Part shown: in pieces, positions 43,973 through 53,355 of the stretch | Layout: every line of letters begins with the position of its first letter | How positions within the stretch are numbered: position 1 is the stretch's first letter | DNA from: Flavobacteriaceae bacterium LYZ1037 | GTDB lineage: Bacteria; Bacteroidota; Bacteroidia; Flavobacteriales; Flavobacteriaceae | NCBI GenBank assembly: GCA_003144015.1 | Contig: QFWS01000001.1 | Span: forward strand, 558,001-622,000 | Direction: 5' to 3' | Length of the DNA stretch: 64,000 nt | The notes under the pieces: generated by a model | What the model was told of the DNA's origin: nothing | Seen by the model: only the letters and a program-made list of their open reading frames with translations | The model's database searches: none | Position numbers and translations under genes: made by a program

Positions 43973-44341
43973 CTATTTTTTCTTTTTGGGTTTACTGGCT
44001 TTGGCTAAAGGGTTAAAAGCCAGACATAACTCTAAATAATAAGATAAATCTGCTTCTGTATCAAAACCATCTGGTGTTACAAAAATATAGCCACGCATTG
44101 GTCTTCCAGTAAAATCCATAGGTAAACAATGGTCTTTTTTTATGGCTACTGCATAGGCATCTTCACCAATTCTAGCCATAAGCAGACTGTCGCCATATTT
44201 CTTGTCTATATGGATGCCACAAAGCATTTTGTTATCGACTTTAAAGCACAAGCCTCCCATCATATTTAATTCGGTAAATGGTTGTTGTTTTTCTTTTAAT
44301 TGCTGTCTAATTCTATCGGCTAAAAATTCATCGTATGCCAT
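43973..44341 (-). CDS. TfoX/Sxy N-terminal domain protein
   Basis: The 122-residue protein matches the TfoX N-terminal domain: DEFLADRIRQQL, ELNMMGGLCFKVDNKMLCGI, LLMARIGEDAY and GYIFVTPDGFDTEADLSYYL. It ends in a Lys-rich tail (KASKPKKKK). In gammaproteobacteria TfoX/Sxy controls natural competence together with CRP; stand-alone N-terminal domains in Bacteroidota have no established role. It is upstream of and divergent from the AGCS symporter gene. Confidence 0.9.
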   Translation of the reverse strand: MAYDEFLADRIRQQLKEKQQPFTELNMMGGLCFKVDNKMLCGIHIDKKYGDSLLMARIGEDAYAVAIKKDHCLPMDFTGRPMRGYIFVTPDGFDTEADLSYYLELCLAFNPLAKASKPKKKK

Positions 44342-44468
44342 TTTTTTGCTTTATTGAGTTTGAAAGGTTATAAAGATACCTATAGATTTTACTTTATGGT
44401 ATTTACAATTTTATTTTATTTAATTTTATCAAATTCGTTTTAATACAATTAAAAAGGATTAACATCTT

Positions 44469-45851
44469 ATGGAACAACTCAACCAACTTATTTCAGACTT
44501 CGCTTCCTATGCTTGGGGATTACCTTTATTGATCTTGCTTATTGGAGGAGGTTTATATTTATTAATACTTTCTAAATTTTTACCTTTTCGATATCTGGGT
44601 CATGCCTTACAGGTATTACGTGGTAAATACGACGACCCTAATGATGCAGGCGAAATTAGTCATTTTCAAGCTCTAACCACGGCCTTGTCTTCTACCATAG
44701 GAATGGGAAACATTGCTGGTGTAGCTGTAGCTATTTCCATTGGTGGTCCAGGAGCTGTGTTCTGGATGTGGATAAGTGCAGTAGTGGGAATGAGTACCAA
44801 ATTCTTTACATCAACCTTAGCCATTATGTATCGAGGGAAGGATAGTCATGGAAAGATTCAAGGAGGTCCCATGTATTTTATTGTTGAAGGCTTAGGAAAA
44901 AAATGGAAACCTTTAGCTGTATTTTTTAGTTTATGTGGTTTGGTTGGTGCATTGCCGGTTTTTAATGTAAATCAATTAACCCAGGCGATAAACGATATTT
45001 TACTGGTTCCAAATGGTGTGGAAACTGGTTTTAGTTCGAATTTGATTATAGGGATTGTTTTAGTAGTAATTACATCGGTAGTAATTCTTGGAGGTTTAAA
45101 TAGAATTAGTAAAGTGGCTTCTAAACTGGTGCCAAGTATGGTTTTGTTATATTTTGTATTAGTATTATTTATCTTGATAGTTAATTATGATGTGGTTCCT
45201 AAATACTTTGTTATGATTTTTACAGATGCTTTTGCAGCCACAAATTATAAAGGAGACTCCTTTCTAGGTGGTGTTGTTGGCGGATTGATATTATTAGGTA
45301 TCAGACGTGGTGCCTTTTCAAACGAAGCTGGTATTGGCACAGCACCTATGGCGCATGGTGCTGCAAAAACAAATGAACCAGTTCGCGAAGGTCTAGTGGC
45401 TATGTTGGGACCTGCTATTGATACTTTGGTAGTTTGTACACTAACAGCCTTGGCTATTTTGGTTACTGGCGTTTGGCAAACAACCGATGCGAATGGGGTG
45501 AGCTTAACAGCTTCAGCTTTTGGTAATGCTATGCCTGGTGTTGGAAAGTATTTGTTATTGATTTGTATTGCTGTGTTTAGTATTTCATCTTTATTTTCAT
45601 ATTCCTATTATGGAACTAAATGTATGTCCTTTTTATGTGGAGCAGACAACAAACATTATTACAATTACATTTACATTGCCAGTATTATTATGGGTGCAAC
45701 AACCTCTTTGGCTATGATGATTAATTTAATCGATGGCTTTTTTGCTTTAATGGCTATTCCAACTATGACAGCCACCTTAATCATGGCTCCACGAGTTATT
45801 AAAGAGATAAAATCTTACTTTAGAAGACTTCATGAATCAAAAGACGTCTAG
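44469..45851 (+). CDS. Sodium:alanine symporter (AGCS family)
   Basis: The 460-residue membrane protein has about ten to eleven helices and the family signatures GGGLYLLILSKFLPFRYLGH, TTALSSTIGMGNIAGVAVAI and GGPMYFIVEGLGKKWKPLAV. The region RRGAFSNEAGIGTAPMAHGA is also conserved. AGCS proteins import alanine or glycine with Na+. It lies divergent from the TfoX gene and 133 bases before acs, with no clear terminator between them. Confidence 0.93.
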   Translation: MEQLNQLISDFASYAWGLPLLILLIGGGLYLLILSKFLPFRYLGHALQVLRGKYDDPNDAGEISHFQALTTALSSTIGMGNIAGVAVAISIGGPGAVFWMWISAVVGMSTKFFTSTLAIMYRGKDSHGKIQGGPMYFIVEGLGKKWKPLAVFFSLCGLVGALPVFNVNQLTQAINDILLVPNGVETGFSSNLIIGIVLVVITSVVILGGLNRISKVASKLVPSMVLLYFVLVLFILIVNYDVVPKYFVMIFTDAFAATNYKGDSFLGGVVGGLILLGIRRGAFSNEAGIGTAPMAHGAAKTNEPVREGLVAMLGPAIDTLVVCTLTALAILVTGVWQTTDANGVSLTASAFGNAMPGVGKYLLLICIAVFSISSLFSYSYYGTKCMSFLCGADNKHYYNYIYIASIIMGATTSLAMMINLIDGFFALMAIPTMTATLIMAPRVIKEIKSYFRRLHESKDV

Positions 45852-45940
45852 TGACTATTTATAATAATAAGTAGAACATCTAAAACAGTTTTGCAACAAA
45901 CTAAAAATGTTTATTTTTAACCTAAATATGAATCAATAGA

Positions 45941-45981
45941 CTCTTTCTCATTGGGAAAGATGTCTTAAAAGACAGAAAGAG
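45941..45981 (+). promoter_or_regulatory. Competing hairpins in the acs leader
   Basis: CTCTTTC (45941-45947) can pair either with GAAAGA at 45955-45960 or with GAAAGAG at 45975-45981. The longer pairing encloses TGTCTT-AA-AAGACA (45961-45974). The two folds exclude each other and the structure ends 3 bases before the acs ATG, so it might affect translation. No ligand or protein is known. Confidence 0.4.
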
Positions 45982-45984
45982 CTA

Positions 45985-47892
45985 ATGAGTAATTATCACA
46001 TCAAACATTTAGAAGAGTACTATCAAGTATATAGAAAATCCATTCGCGAACCAGAAAATTTTTGGGAAGAAATTGCTGAGGAGCATTTTCTATGGCGAAA
46101 AAAATGGGATCAGGTTTTAGAATGGGACTTTAAGAAACCAGAAGTGTCGTGGTTTAAAGGCGCTAAATTGAATATCACCGAAAACTGCATCGATAGACAT
46201 TTAGCAACCAGAGGCGATAAAACGGCCATTCTATTTGAACCAAATAATCCGGATGAGCCAGCAGAACATATTACGTATAGACAATTATACCAACGGGTAA
46301 ACAAATTTGCCAATGTGTTAAAAGAACAAGGCATAAAAAAAGGCGATCGTGTGTGTATTTATGTACCTATGATTCCCGAATTAGCTATTTCTGTGTTAGC
46401 ATGTGCTAGAATTGGAGCCATACATTCTGTGGTATTTGCCGGCTTTTCTTCATCGGCATTGTCTACACGAATTAACGATTCCGATTGTAAAATGGTAATT
46501 ACAGCTGATGGTTCATATAGAGGCTCGAAAACCATCGATTTAAAAGGGATTGTGGACGAAGCTTTAGAGTCTTGTCCTGGTGTTAAAACAGTTCTGGTTG
46601 CCAAAAGAATTCAATCTGAAATAACAATGAAAGCAGGTCGCGACATATGGTTACAACCGCTATTAGATGCTGCTTCACCAGAAGGGAAAGCAGAAATTAT
46701 GGATGCAGAAGATCCGTTATTTATTTTATATACATCTGGTTCTACAGGCAAACCTAAAGGAATGGTACATACTACTGCAGGTTATATGGTATATACAGCA
46801 TATACCTTTAAAAATGCTTTTCAATATAGAGAAGATGATGTGTATTGGTGTACGGCTGATATTGGTTGGATTACAGGACATAGTTATATTGTTTATGGAC
46901 CTTTAGCTAATGGTGCTACAACGGTTCTTTTTGAAGGTGTTCCTCATTATCCAAATTTTGGACGTTTTTGGGAGATTGTTCAAAACCATAAAGTTACACA
47001 GTTTTATACTGCACCAACAGCTATTCGTGCCTTAGCAAAACAGGGTTCAGAATTGGTTGAGCAATACGATTTAACCTCTCTAAAAGTATTGGGTTCTGTA
47101 GGAGAACCTATAAACGAAGAGGCTTGGCATTGGTATAACGATGTGGTTGGAAAAAAGCAGAGTCCTATAATAGATTCTTGGTGGCAAACAGAAACTGGTG
47201 GAATTATGATAACTCCCATTCCGTATGTTACTCCAACAAAACCGACTTATGCCACATTACCTTTCCCAGGTGTACAACCAGCTTTAATGAATGACCAAGG
47301 GGAGGAGCAAAAGGGCAATCAGGTAGAAGGGCGTTTGTGTATTAAATTTCCTTGGCCTGCAATGGCTAGAACTATTTGGAGAAATCATAAACGATATAAG
47401 GAGACCTATTTTTCTACCTATAAAAACATGTACTTTACAGGAGATGGAGCCTTACGAGATGAGGTTGGATACTACAGGATTACGGGTCGTGTGGACGATG
47501 TTATAATTGTCTCTGGACATAACCTAGGAACAGCACCTATTGAAGATGCTATTAATGAGCATCCAGCAGTAGCCGAAAGTGCAATTGTAGGTTTTCCACA
47601 TGATATTAAAGGACAAGCGCTTTATGGGTACGTGACCTTAAAAGATTCAGGAGAAAGCAGAAACCACGAGAATTTACGAAAAGAAATTAATCAAATTATT
47701 ACAGACCATATTGGACCAATTGCTAAATTAGATAAGATACAATTTACAGAAGGCTTACCCAAAACTCGTTCTGGAAAAATAATGAGACGTATTTTACGTA
47801 AAATTGCAGAAAAAGACACCAAAAATCTGGGTGATACTAGCACGTTATTAAATCCAGAGTGTGTACAGGATATAATGGATAAAGCGTTGTAG
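45985..47892 (+). CDS. acs: Acetyl-CoA synthetase
   Basis: The 635-residue protein has the AMP-forming ligase motifs YTSGSTGKPKGMVHTT near 249-265, TADIGWITGHSY, SWWQTETGG and TGRVDDVIIVSGHNLGTAPI. The C-terminal PKTRSGKIMRR contains the Lys that is acetylated in regulated Acs proteins. It makes acetyl-CoA from acetate, ATP and CoA. The length is close to that of E. coli Acs (652). It follows the AGCS symporter gene on the same strand and has a hairpin in its leader. Confidence 0.97.
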   Translation: MSNYHIKHLEEYYQVYRKSIREPENFWEEIAEEHFLWRKKWDQVLEWDFKKPEVSWFKGAKLNITENCIDRHLATRGDKTAILFEPNNPDEPAEHITYRQLYQRVNKFANVLKEQGIKKGDRVCIYVPMIPELAISVLACARIGAIHSVVFAGFSSSALSTRINDSDCKMVITADGSYRGSKTIDLKGIVDEALESCPGVKTVLVAKRIQSEITMKAGRDIWLQPLLDAASPEGKAEIMDAEDPLFILYTSGSTGKPKGMVHTTAGYMVYTAYTFKNAFQYREDDVYWCTADIGWITGHSYIVYGPLANGATTVLFEGVPHYPNFGRFWEIVQNHKVTQFYTAPTAIRALAKQGSELVEQYDLTSLKVLGSVGEPINEEAWHWYNDVVGKKQSPIIDSWWQTETGGIMITPIPYVTPTKPTYATLPFPGVQPALMNDQGEEQKGNQVEGRLCIKFPWPAMARTIWRNHKRYKETYFSTYKNMYFTGDGALRDEVGYYRITGRVDDVIIVSGHNLGTAPIEDAINEHPAVAESAIVGFPHDIKGQALYGYVTLKDSGESRNHENLRKEINQIITDHIGPIAKLDKIQFTEGLPKTRSGKIMRRILRKIAEKDTKNLGDTSTLLNPECVQDIMDKAL

Positions 47893-48090
47893 TATGTAGT
47901 TTTTATTATTTGTTGATGGCTTATATCTCTTTTTCTAAAAATTGTGACGTTTATTGTTTGATTAATTATACTAAGCTAAATTGAGCTCGGTCTGTATTAT
48001 AAAGAAATTAAATCAAATCACTTATAATCTGATAATCAAGACCTTGTGTTCTAAAATCTAAATTGTACATTTTGAGAAATAAATGGGGAT

Positions 48091-49797
48091 ATGGAAATGA
48101 TCAAAGCTTATAAATACATACGGTTTCCCAAATTATTAGTGCATACATCCCTTTTGTTATTTACTAACTTTTTTCTTGCACAGGAAAAGCAAGAATTACC
48201 TAAAGAAATCCCTGACGATGCTTTTATCGCTGTAGATCGAGAAAGCATGGTTAAAAGAGCGTCTTTTAGCATGAACGGAAATGGTTTTTTTACAGTTCAA
48301 GTGAATGTAGATAATGATGGAAATGATATGATTGGTGATGCAGCCAATGAACCTTCAATTGCAGTCGATCCAACCAATCCTGAGCGCATTGTAATTGGTT
48401 GGCGTCAATTTGATACCATAGACAGTAATTTTCGACAAGCAGGAAATGCTTATTCTTTAGATGGAGGGTTAACTTGGACTTTTCCTGGAGTTTTAAGCCC
48501 TGGAGAATTTAGATCTGACCCTGTTCTTGATTTTGATAAGGATGGAAATCTATATTATAATAGTTTACGCAGTACTTATGCTTGTGATGTTTTTAAAATT
48601 ACAGATGGTGGTAATGATTGGGGAGCACCAATTCCAGCCCAAGGAGGTGATAAACAATGGATGCGAATTGACAGAACAGAAGGTGTAGGAGCTGGGAATA
48701 ATTATTCATATTGGAATGCCGCTTTTTCCACCTGTGGGAAAGAGGGATTTACACGATCTACCGATGGCAGTAATACCTTTGAAGATTGTGTGGCAGTCGC
48801 AGAAAACCCTTCTTGGGGGACCATGGCAGTAGATACCGACGGGGTTTTATATGTTGTAGGGCGATCAGGAAATTCAATAGTTGTTGTAAAATCTCTTCAA
48901 GCAAAGAACCCCAACATTGCACCTGTAAGTTGGGATGCCACTAGCTTTGTAAATTTAGACGGCTCTTTAGGATTAGGTGGTACTATCAATCCGCAAGGGT
49001 TATTAGGTCAAGCTTGGGTAGATGTCGATGTTTCTAACGGCCCTGGAAGAGGCAATGTTTATGTAGCAGCTTCAGTTATTAGAATGTCTAATAACGATCC
49101 GGGAGATTTTATGTTTGCAAGAAGCACAGATGGAGGGATGAGTTTTGAAGACCCTGTTCGGATTAATACAGATCCTAGTGAAAACAATGTGCAATGGTTT
49201 GGCACTATGTCGGTAGCGCCTAACGGAAGAATTGACATGGCTTGGCTGGATACGCGAGATGGAATAGCAGGGAGCGATTCTACAGCTTTATATTTTTCGT
49301 ATTCTGAAGATCAAGGAACAACTTGGTCTCCCAACATGAAACTCTCTCCAGTTTTCGATCCTCATATAGGTTATCCACAACAAGATAAAATGGGCGATTA
49401 TATGGATATGGTTTCAGATAATAATGGTGCTCATTTATCATGGACGAATACAATTAATGGTGGACAAGACGTGTTCTATACTTATATCACACCACATTTA
49501 CTCGGAATAAACGAATTTTCATTTTTTAATGAATTCCAAATTAAATGGTATCCAAATCCATTTAGTGAACAAGTAACGATTGAATTTTTTTGTAAAAATA
49601 ATGAGAAAATCACCCTTGAAGTCTTTGATATTCTTGGAATAAAGAAAATAACACTTCTTGATGAAAACGTTGTAGGCAAGAAACAAGTTAAATGGAATGG
49701 AACAAACTCAGCTGGAGCTAAATTAGCATCTGGTGTCTATTTTATTAATTTAAAAGTAAACGGACAATCGAAAGTTTTAAAAGTTATCTTTAAATAA
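48091..49797 (+). CDS. T9SS-exported BNR/sialidase-like beta-propeller protein
   Basis: The 568-residue protein has a signal peptide ending near FFLA-Q, an Asp-box repeat region (AYSLDGGLTWTFPG, RSTDGGMSFEDPV, SEDQGTTWSPNMK), as in BNR/sialidase-type propellers, and a C-terminal type A sorting domain for the type IX system (KWYPNPFSEQVTIEFF ... GVYFINLKVNGQSKVLKVIF). It is therefore exported to the cell surface or medium. Sialidase catalytic residues cannot be confirmed, so the activity is uncertain. The start is the first ATG of a run (48091; 48097 also possible). Confidence 0.85.
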   Translation: MEMIKAYKYIRFPKLLVHTSLLLFTNFFLAQEKQELPKEIPDDAFIAVDRESMVKRASFSMNGNGFFTVQVNVDNDGNDMIGDAANEPSIAVDPTNPERIVIGWRQFDTIDSNFRQAGNAYSLDGGLTWTFPGVLSPGEFRSDPVLDFDKDGNLYYNSLRSTYACDVFKITDGGNDWGAPIPAQGGDKQWMRIDRTEGVGAGNNYSYWNAAFSTCGKEGFTRSTDGSNTFEDCVAVAENPSWGTMAVDTDGVLYVVGRSGNSIVVVKSLQAKNPNIAPVSWDATSFVNLDGSLGLGGTINPQGLLGQAWVDVDVSNGPGRGNVYVAASVIRMSNNDPGDFMFARSTDGGMSFEDPVRINTDPSENNVQWFGTMSVAPNGRIDMAWLDTRDGIAGSDSTALYFSYSEDQGTTWSPNMKLSPVFDPHIGYPQQDKMGDYMDMVSDNNGAHLSWTNTINGGQDVFYTYITPHLLGINEFSFFNEFQIKWYPNPFSEQVTIEFFCKNNEKITLEVFDILGIKKITLLDENVVGKKQVKWNGTNSAGAKLASGVYFINLKVNGQSKVLKVIFK

Positions 49798-50198
49798 TTA
49801 GAAGGTTTATTAAGTCTCATATTTTTCATTAAATTGTATCTTGTTTTTCTAATTAATTTTATCATTGGTTAGCGGTTTCAGGTAATGAAGTACAACAAGT
49901 GAATAACTCTACTCGGTTTATTCCAATTATATATACACAAAAATGTATTTAAATATCAATAGCTTATTAGGGGATAAGCATTCGTATTGTTTTTAGGATA
50001 CAAAATATATGAAGTTTCACTAAGTCAGCATACATCTACTTATATTATTTTATAAATCAATTTTAAGATGCCTTCTTAATTAATCCTAAAAAAAACTTTT
50101 TTAGAGATAATTAATATTAAATATGACTTATTACTGACAATTATAACCGATTGTTATCAGTTAGTACCAATAAACCTATATCTATTTAGAGTTGTGTG
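49798..50198. other. Gene-free intergenic stretch
   Basis: These 401 bases hold no convincing open frame, terminator hairpin or RNA gene. Short palindromic sequences occur (for example ATAAC-N5-GTTAT at 50143-50157) but none has promoter context. The stretch is very AT-rich and may contain remnants that I cannot identify. Confidence 0.6.
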
Positions 50199-50936
50199 CT
50201 ATTTTTTTCTTTGGATAAATTTTCTTTTAGTTTTTATTAATCGATATCTCATGTCATCGTAAAACAAACTAAAGAATAAAATTGAAGCTCCCAAAATAAG
50301 TGTGTTTAATTTTAAGTGAAATGAGGCATATAAAACACCACCAATTAGACCACCTGCAAAAAAGAATGAAATAATATACATGCGCAGTTTAATATTTGAT
50401 TTTAGTTTGTCTCTTTGTGGGTACAAGTTAGGAAAACACAAATGAGATATGTCTATTCCCAAATCTGTAAAAAGACCAGTAAGGTGTGTGGTTCTAACTA
50501 TGGCATTTGAGATTTTAGAAACTAAAGAATTTTGTAGACCCATAGCAAAAAGCAGTAAACATATAATAAAGTCTGGTGATTTTATGTCTATAAAATTACT
50601 CGTGATGCCAATTGATAATAAAATGAGACCCTCGATGATTGTTGGTATTATAAATACATTGAGTTGTTTATTATTCTTAAAAGTGTCAATTAAAAAGCTA
50701 GAAAGAAACGAGCCAAAAAGAAATGAAAAAATATAAAGGAAATAAATAGTGCCTTTCCAAAAATTTAAATCGGCTACATCATTTATAAACAAAGCAAAAT
50801 GACCCGTAACATTTGTCGTTAATTGCTTAAAAGACAAATACCCAGTAACATTTACTATACCAGCCACAAAAGATAAAACAGAAGCAATTCTTAGATTATG
50901 GATTAACGTTCTACTTTTACCTTGATGTTTAAACAT
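50199..50936 (-). CDS. DUF1275 (YoaK-like) membrane protein
   Basis: The 245-residue protein has about six membrane helices and the family pattern ASVLSFVAGIVNVTGYLSFK, TTNVTGHFALFINDVADLNF and LLFAMGLQNSLVSKI. DUF1275 proteins have no established substrate. The gene stands alone on the minus strand, with long intergenic sequence on its 3' side. A basic C-terminal tail follows the last helix. Confidence 0.9.
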   Translation of the reverse strand: MFKHQGKSRTLIHNLRIASVLSFVAGIVNVTGYLSFKQLTTNVTGHFALFINDVADLNFWKGTIYFLYIFSFLFGSFLSSFLIDTFKNNKQLNVFIIPTIIEGLILLSIGITSNFIDIKSPDFIICLLLFAMGLQNSLVSKISNAIVRTTHLTGLFTDLGIDISHLCFPNLYPQRDKLKSNIKLRMYIISFFFAGGLIGGVLYASFHLKLNTLILGASILFFSLFYDDMRYRLIKTKRKFIQRKK

Positions 50937-51101
50937 GTTGTTTCCATTTTATACTGATTTTTAAATTGCCTGAATATGGTATGAATCACAATGTTTTCAT
51001 CCATTTTATTAGAAATATTAGTTGTACTAAAATAATAAAAGGAATACGAATGAGACATAAAAATCTACTTAATATAAACAGAAAGTCTTAATAAGATAAC
51101 T

Positions 51102-51421
51102 TTAAGGCTGTAGCTGTTTCTTTAATATTAAAATGGTGTGTTCCTTAACGGTTCCATCTGGTTTCAGAAACTTTTTTGCAAGCGCAATTATGTTTTTAGA
51201 TAGGTCGGCTCCTGTTATTTGCAATTTAGGGTTTTTGGATAATAGATATTTGGTGATGTTTCTTGAGCCACAGCCTATATCTAAAACAGATGCATTAGCT
51301 TCTGGAAGAACATCAAAAAAAGCATCAAAAGTATCATTGTATAAGTCAAAATCCATAAGACATCTTGATAGAGTTTAACTAATTTATTCCAAGTATGGCA
51401 TGTTTCCAAGTGTTTATCCAT
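51102..51421 (-). pseudogene. Class I SAM methyltransferase remnant (frameshift and internal deletion)
   Basis: From ATG 51421 the minus strand reads MDKHLETCHTWNKLVKLYQD and then goes out of frame. The continuation, MDFDLYNDTFDAFF, VLDIGCGSRNITKYLLS and ITGADLSKNIIALAKK, is in another frame; one base is missing between YQD and MDFDLYN (near 51358-51364). After IALAKK the sequence jumps to DGTVKEHTILILKK, the usual end of such enzymes, so about 100 or more central residues are absent. The SAM-binding loop DIGCGSRN is present but the rest of the fold is lost. It is a decayed gene. Confidence 0.8.
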
Positions 51422-51446
51422 GGTTTATTGTAATAAGTTACAGTGG

Positions 51447-52088
51447 TTAATTGTTATAATATCCATTAGCCCATTTAACCGTAGGCTCTATCCATGCTTT
51501 TAGAGGTTTAAATAAAAAACCGTGTCCCAAACCTGTATGAAGTTCAATTTCTTTAAAGTGGTTGATTTTACAAGAGGAAGTTGTCTTTCTTTCTATTGCA
51601 GAAACACCAAAGGGATCAGATTTTTCGTAAATGGTTAAAATATGTCCGCAATAATTAATTTCTGGAATGTTTTGAATGTCTGAATCTCTATAACTAGCAA
51701 TAAAAACAAAGTTTAAATCGGGATTTTCTGCTAAAGTTGAAACATATTGAGCAATATAACCTCCTTTAGATGTTCCAACTACTGTTATGTTATTTGGTTT
51801 AGTTCCAATGTTTATTAGACTGTCTATTTGATTCACCAGACCAGAAGCATAATCTCTTGCATTAACATTCCCGTTTCTTTTTTCACTAATTACTTTAAAA
51901 CCACTTTCTTCAAAGGTCTTGATTATTTCCAAATATGCTGTCTGTCCATATTCTGGATGTACGTCATTTAATTCATGCTCTTCTAAAAACCGGTTATGAA
52001 GAAAGAAAACATATCGGTCGTCATTATCCATAGTACAACCAAACAAGATTGTGTAACAAAAAATTCCAATGATTAGTCGTATTTTCAT
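51447..52088 (-). CDS. Alpha/beta hydrolase lipoprotein
   Basis: The 213-residue protein has a lipobox (ILFGC, Cys18) after a hydrophobic start, a nucleophile elbow GTSKGGY and a C-terminal His in HTGLGHGFLF. The fold is alpha/beta-hydrolase-like, but the core is short. The substrate is unknown. Its start overlaps the end of the next-upstream hydrolase gene by 4 bases, so both are likely made from one transcript. Confidence 0.82.
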   Translation of the reverse strand: MKIRLIIGIFCYTILFGCTMDNDDRYVFFLHNRFLEEHELNDVHPEYGQTAYLEIIKTFEESGFKVISEKRNGNVNARDYASGLVNQIDSLINIGTKPNNITVVGTSKGGYIAQYVSTLAENPDLNFVFIASYRDSDIQNIPEINYCGHILTIYEKSDPFGVSAIERKTTSSCKINHFKEIELHTGLGHGFLFKPLKAWIEPTVKWANGYYNN

Positions 52089-53059
52089 TTTCCGTGATAT
52101 TCCATGTTTGGTAAAGGCTCATTATGTTTTAAATATCTATCAAACCAATTAATTACTTGATTCTTTACTTCTTGTCTGTATTCTGTAATACCATGGTCTC
52201 CACCTTCAAAGATGATTAACCTATATGGAATCCTATATTTTTCAAATTCCAATGCGAGATTTAAGCTTTGTTCTGGCTTAACACGCCAATCGGCATTCCC
52301 ATGAAGCATAAGAATAGGAACATGTTTTGAAAACGTATCAGCCCACTTTACAGCAGAACGCTTGTTTAATTCTATGTCTTTATTTTCTTCGTAATCTGGT
52401 ATTAATTCTGCCAGAACACCAGTTTCCATACCAGGTCTGTCTTTAATGGTACTAAAAGAATCTGAAACGGCACCACCAACAACAGCTGCTTTAATGTTAT
52501 TCATTTTAGTTAATGCAATATAAGTCATCATCCCACCTCTGCTCCAGCCATACATACCAATACGTTGAGTGTCTGCTTCTTCAATTTCTTCTAAAACTTC
52601 GGGTAAAATGGTTACATCATTCACATCCTTACCACCAAACTCTTCTTGTCCTTCGCTACCAGCATTACCTCTGTATTGACTGGCTATAACGACATAGCCT
52701 TCTTTTGCAACTTCACCAAGAAAGATAGCAGCTTGTGCTATTTTAAGTGCCCCGAAATCTCTATTTCCACCTCTGTTATAAATAATACAAGGATACGTAC
52801 CTGTCTGCTTTGGCATCACTAAAAAGCCATTAACTTTTAAACCATCGCTTAAATAACTTATGGCGTAAATCTTTATACTATCCATATATTTAAAGGACTC
52901 TTTCCAGTGTCTGGTTCCAGCTATGTCTTCGGTTAAATAATTGTAAATTGGAGTGTCCTCAATGTTTGTAATTAGATTTTTTTCGAGAAGTAAATGGTTG
53001 TTTTGTGCTTGTATAAAGGTGCCTATCAAAATAAAAAAGAAGACTTTACAATAATTCAT
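52085..53059 (-). CDS. Secreted prolyl oligopeptidase-like hydrolase (S9/dienelactone type)
   Basis: The 324-residue protein has a signal peptide (MNYCKVFFFILIGTFIQA, then Q) and a catalytic alpha/beta-hydrolase domain: IIYNRGGNRDFG, the elbow GMYGWSRGGMMT with Ser, HGNADWRVKPEQSLNLALEF with the acidic residue, and EGGDHGITEY with His. This is the S9-family catalytic domain without a beta-propeller. It may hydrolyse peptides or esters in the periplasm; the substrate is unknown. It overlaps the lipoprotein hydrolase gene. Confidence 0.9.
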   Translation of the reverse strand: MNYCKVFFFILIGTFIQAQNNHLLLEKNLITNIEDTPIYNYLTEDIAGTRHWKESFKYMDSIKIYAISYLSDGLKVNGFLVMPKQTGTYPCIIYNRGGNRDFGALKIAQAAIFLGEVAKEGYVVIASQYRGNAGSEGQEEFGGKDVNDVTILPEVLEEIEEADTQRIGMYGWSRGGMMTYIALTKMNNIKAAVVGGAVSDSFSTIKDRPGMETGVLAELIPDYEENKDIELNKRSAVKWADTFSKHVPILMLHGNADWRVKPEQSLNLALEFEKYRIPYRLIIFEGGDHGITEYRQEVKNQVINWFDRYLKHNEPLPNMEYHGK

Positions 53060-53299
53060 CGGTTGCTTTTAGTAGTTGTTAATTATAATATAGAAATCAT
53101 TTCATTTAAGAAACGCCTTTTTAGCAGTACTTTTAAATGGTATTTCAAGCTAGTAAAAAAGTTTATTTATTAAAGGCTAAATAATGTGTCTTTGGAGTGT
53201 CTTAAGAACAGTAGCTAATATAGTAATTATTTAGGAAAATGATACCTTGAATATTCGTACAAGTCAATAAGGATTGTTAATGTGTCATGTAATAAAGCA

Positions 53300-53314
53300 T
53301 GGCATATTAATTGA
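53300..53314 (+). promoter_or_regulatory. Weak sigma-54-like promoter before the ABC transporter operon
   Basis: TGGCAT-N5-TTGA fits the -24/-12 spacing of sigma-54 promoters but has mismatches (T for C in the first part and A for C in the second). It would give a leader of about 30 bases to the ATG at 53356. An inverted repeat AAGTCAAT (53261-53268)/ATTGACTT (53310-53317) overlaps its right side. No good vegetative box was found. Confidence 0.3.
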
Positions 53315-53355
53315 CTTATTGTCTATATTAAAACAACAAGCTTACTTTTAAATAT

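Noticed and set aside
50143-50157. ATAAC-N5-GTTAT palindrome
   Set aside because: The half-site and spacing differ from GTAAC-N4-GTTAC, and no gene starts within 40 bases downstream on either strand in the right layout. Such palindromes are expected by chance in AT-rich sequence.
51429-51442. TGTAA-CTTA-TTACA upstream of the methyltransferase remnant
   Set aside because: It is one base shorter than the three operators and lies before a dead gene; no -7 box has the right spacing.
53343-53350. TACTTTTA as -7 box before the ABC transporter
   Set aside because: It would leave a leader of at most a few bases before the ATG at 53356 and does not end in G.
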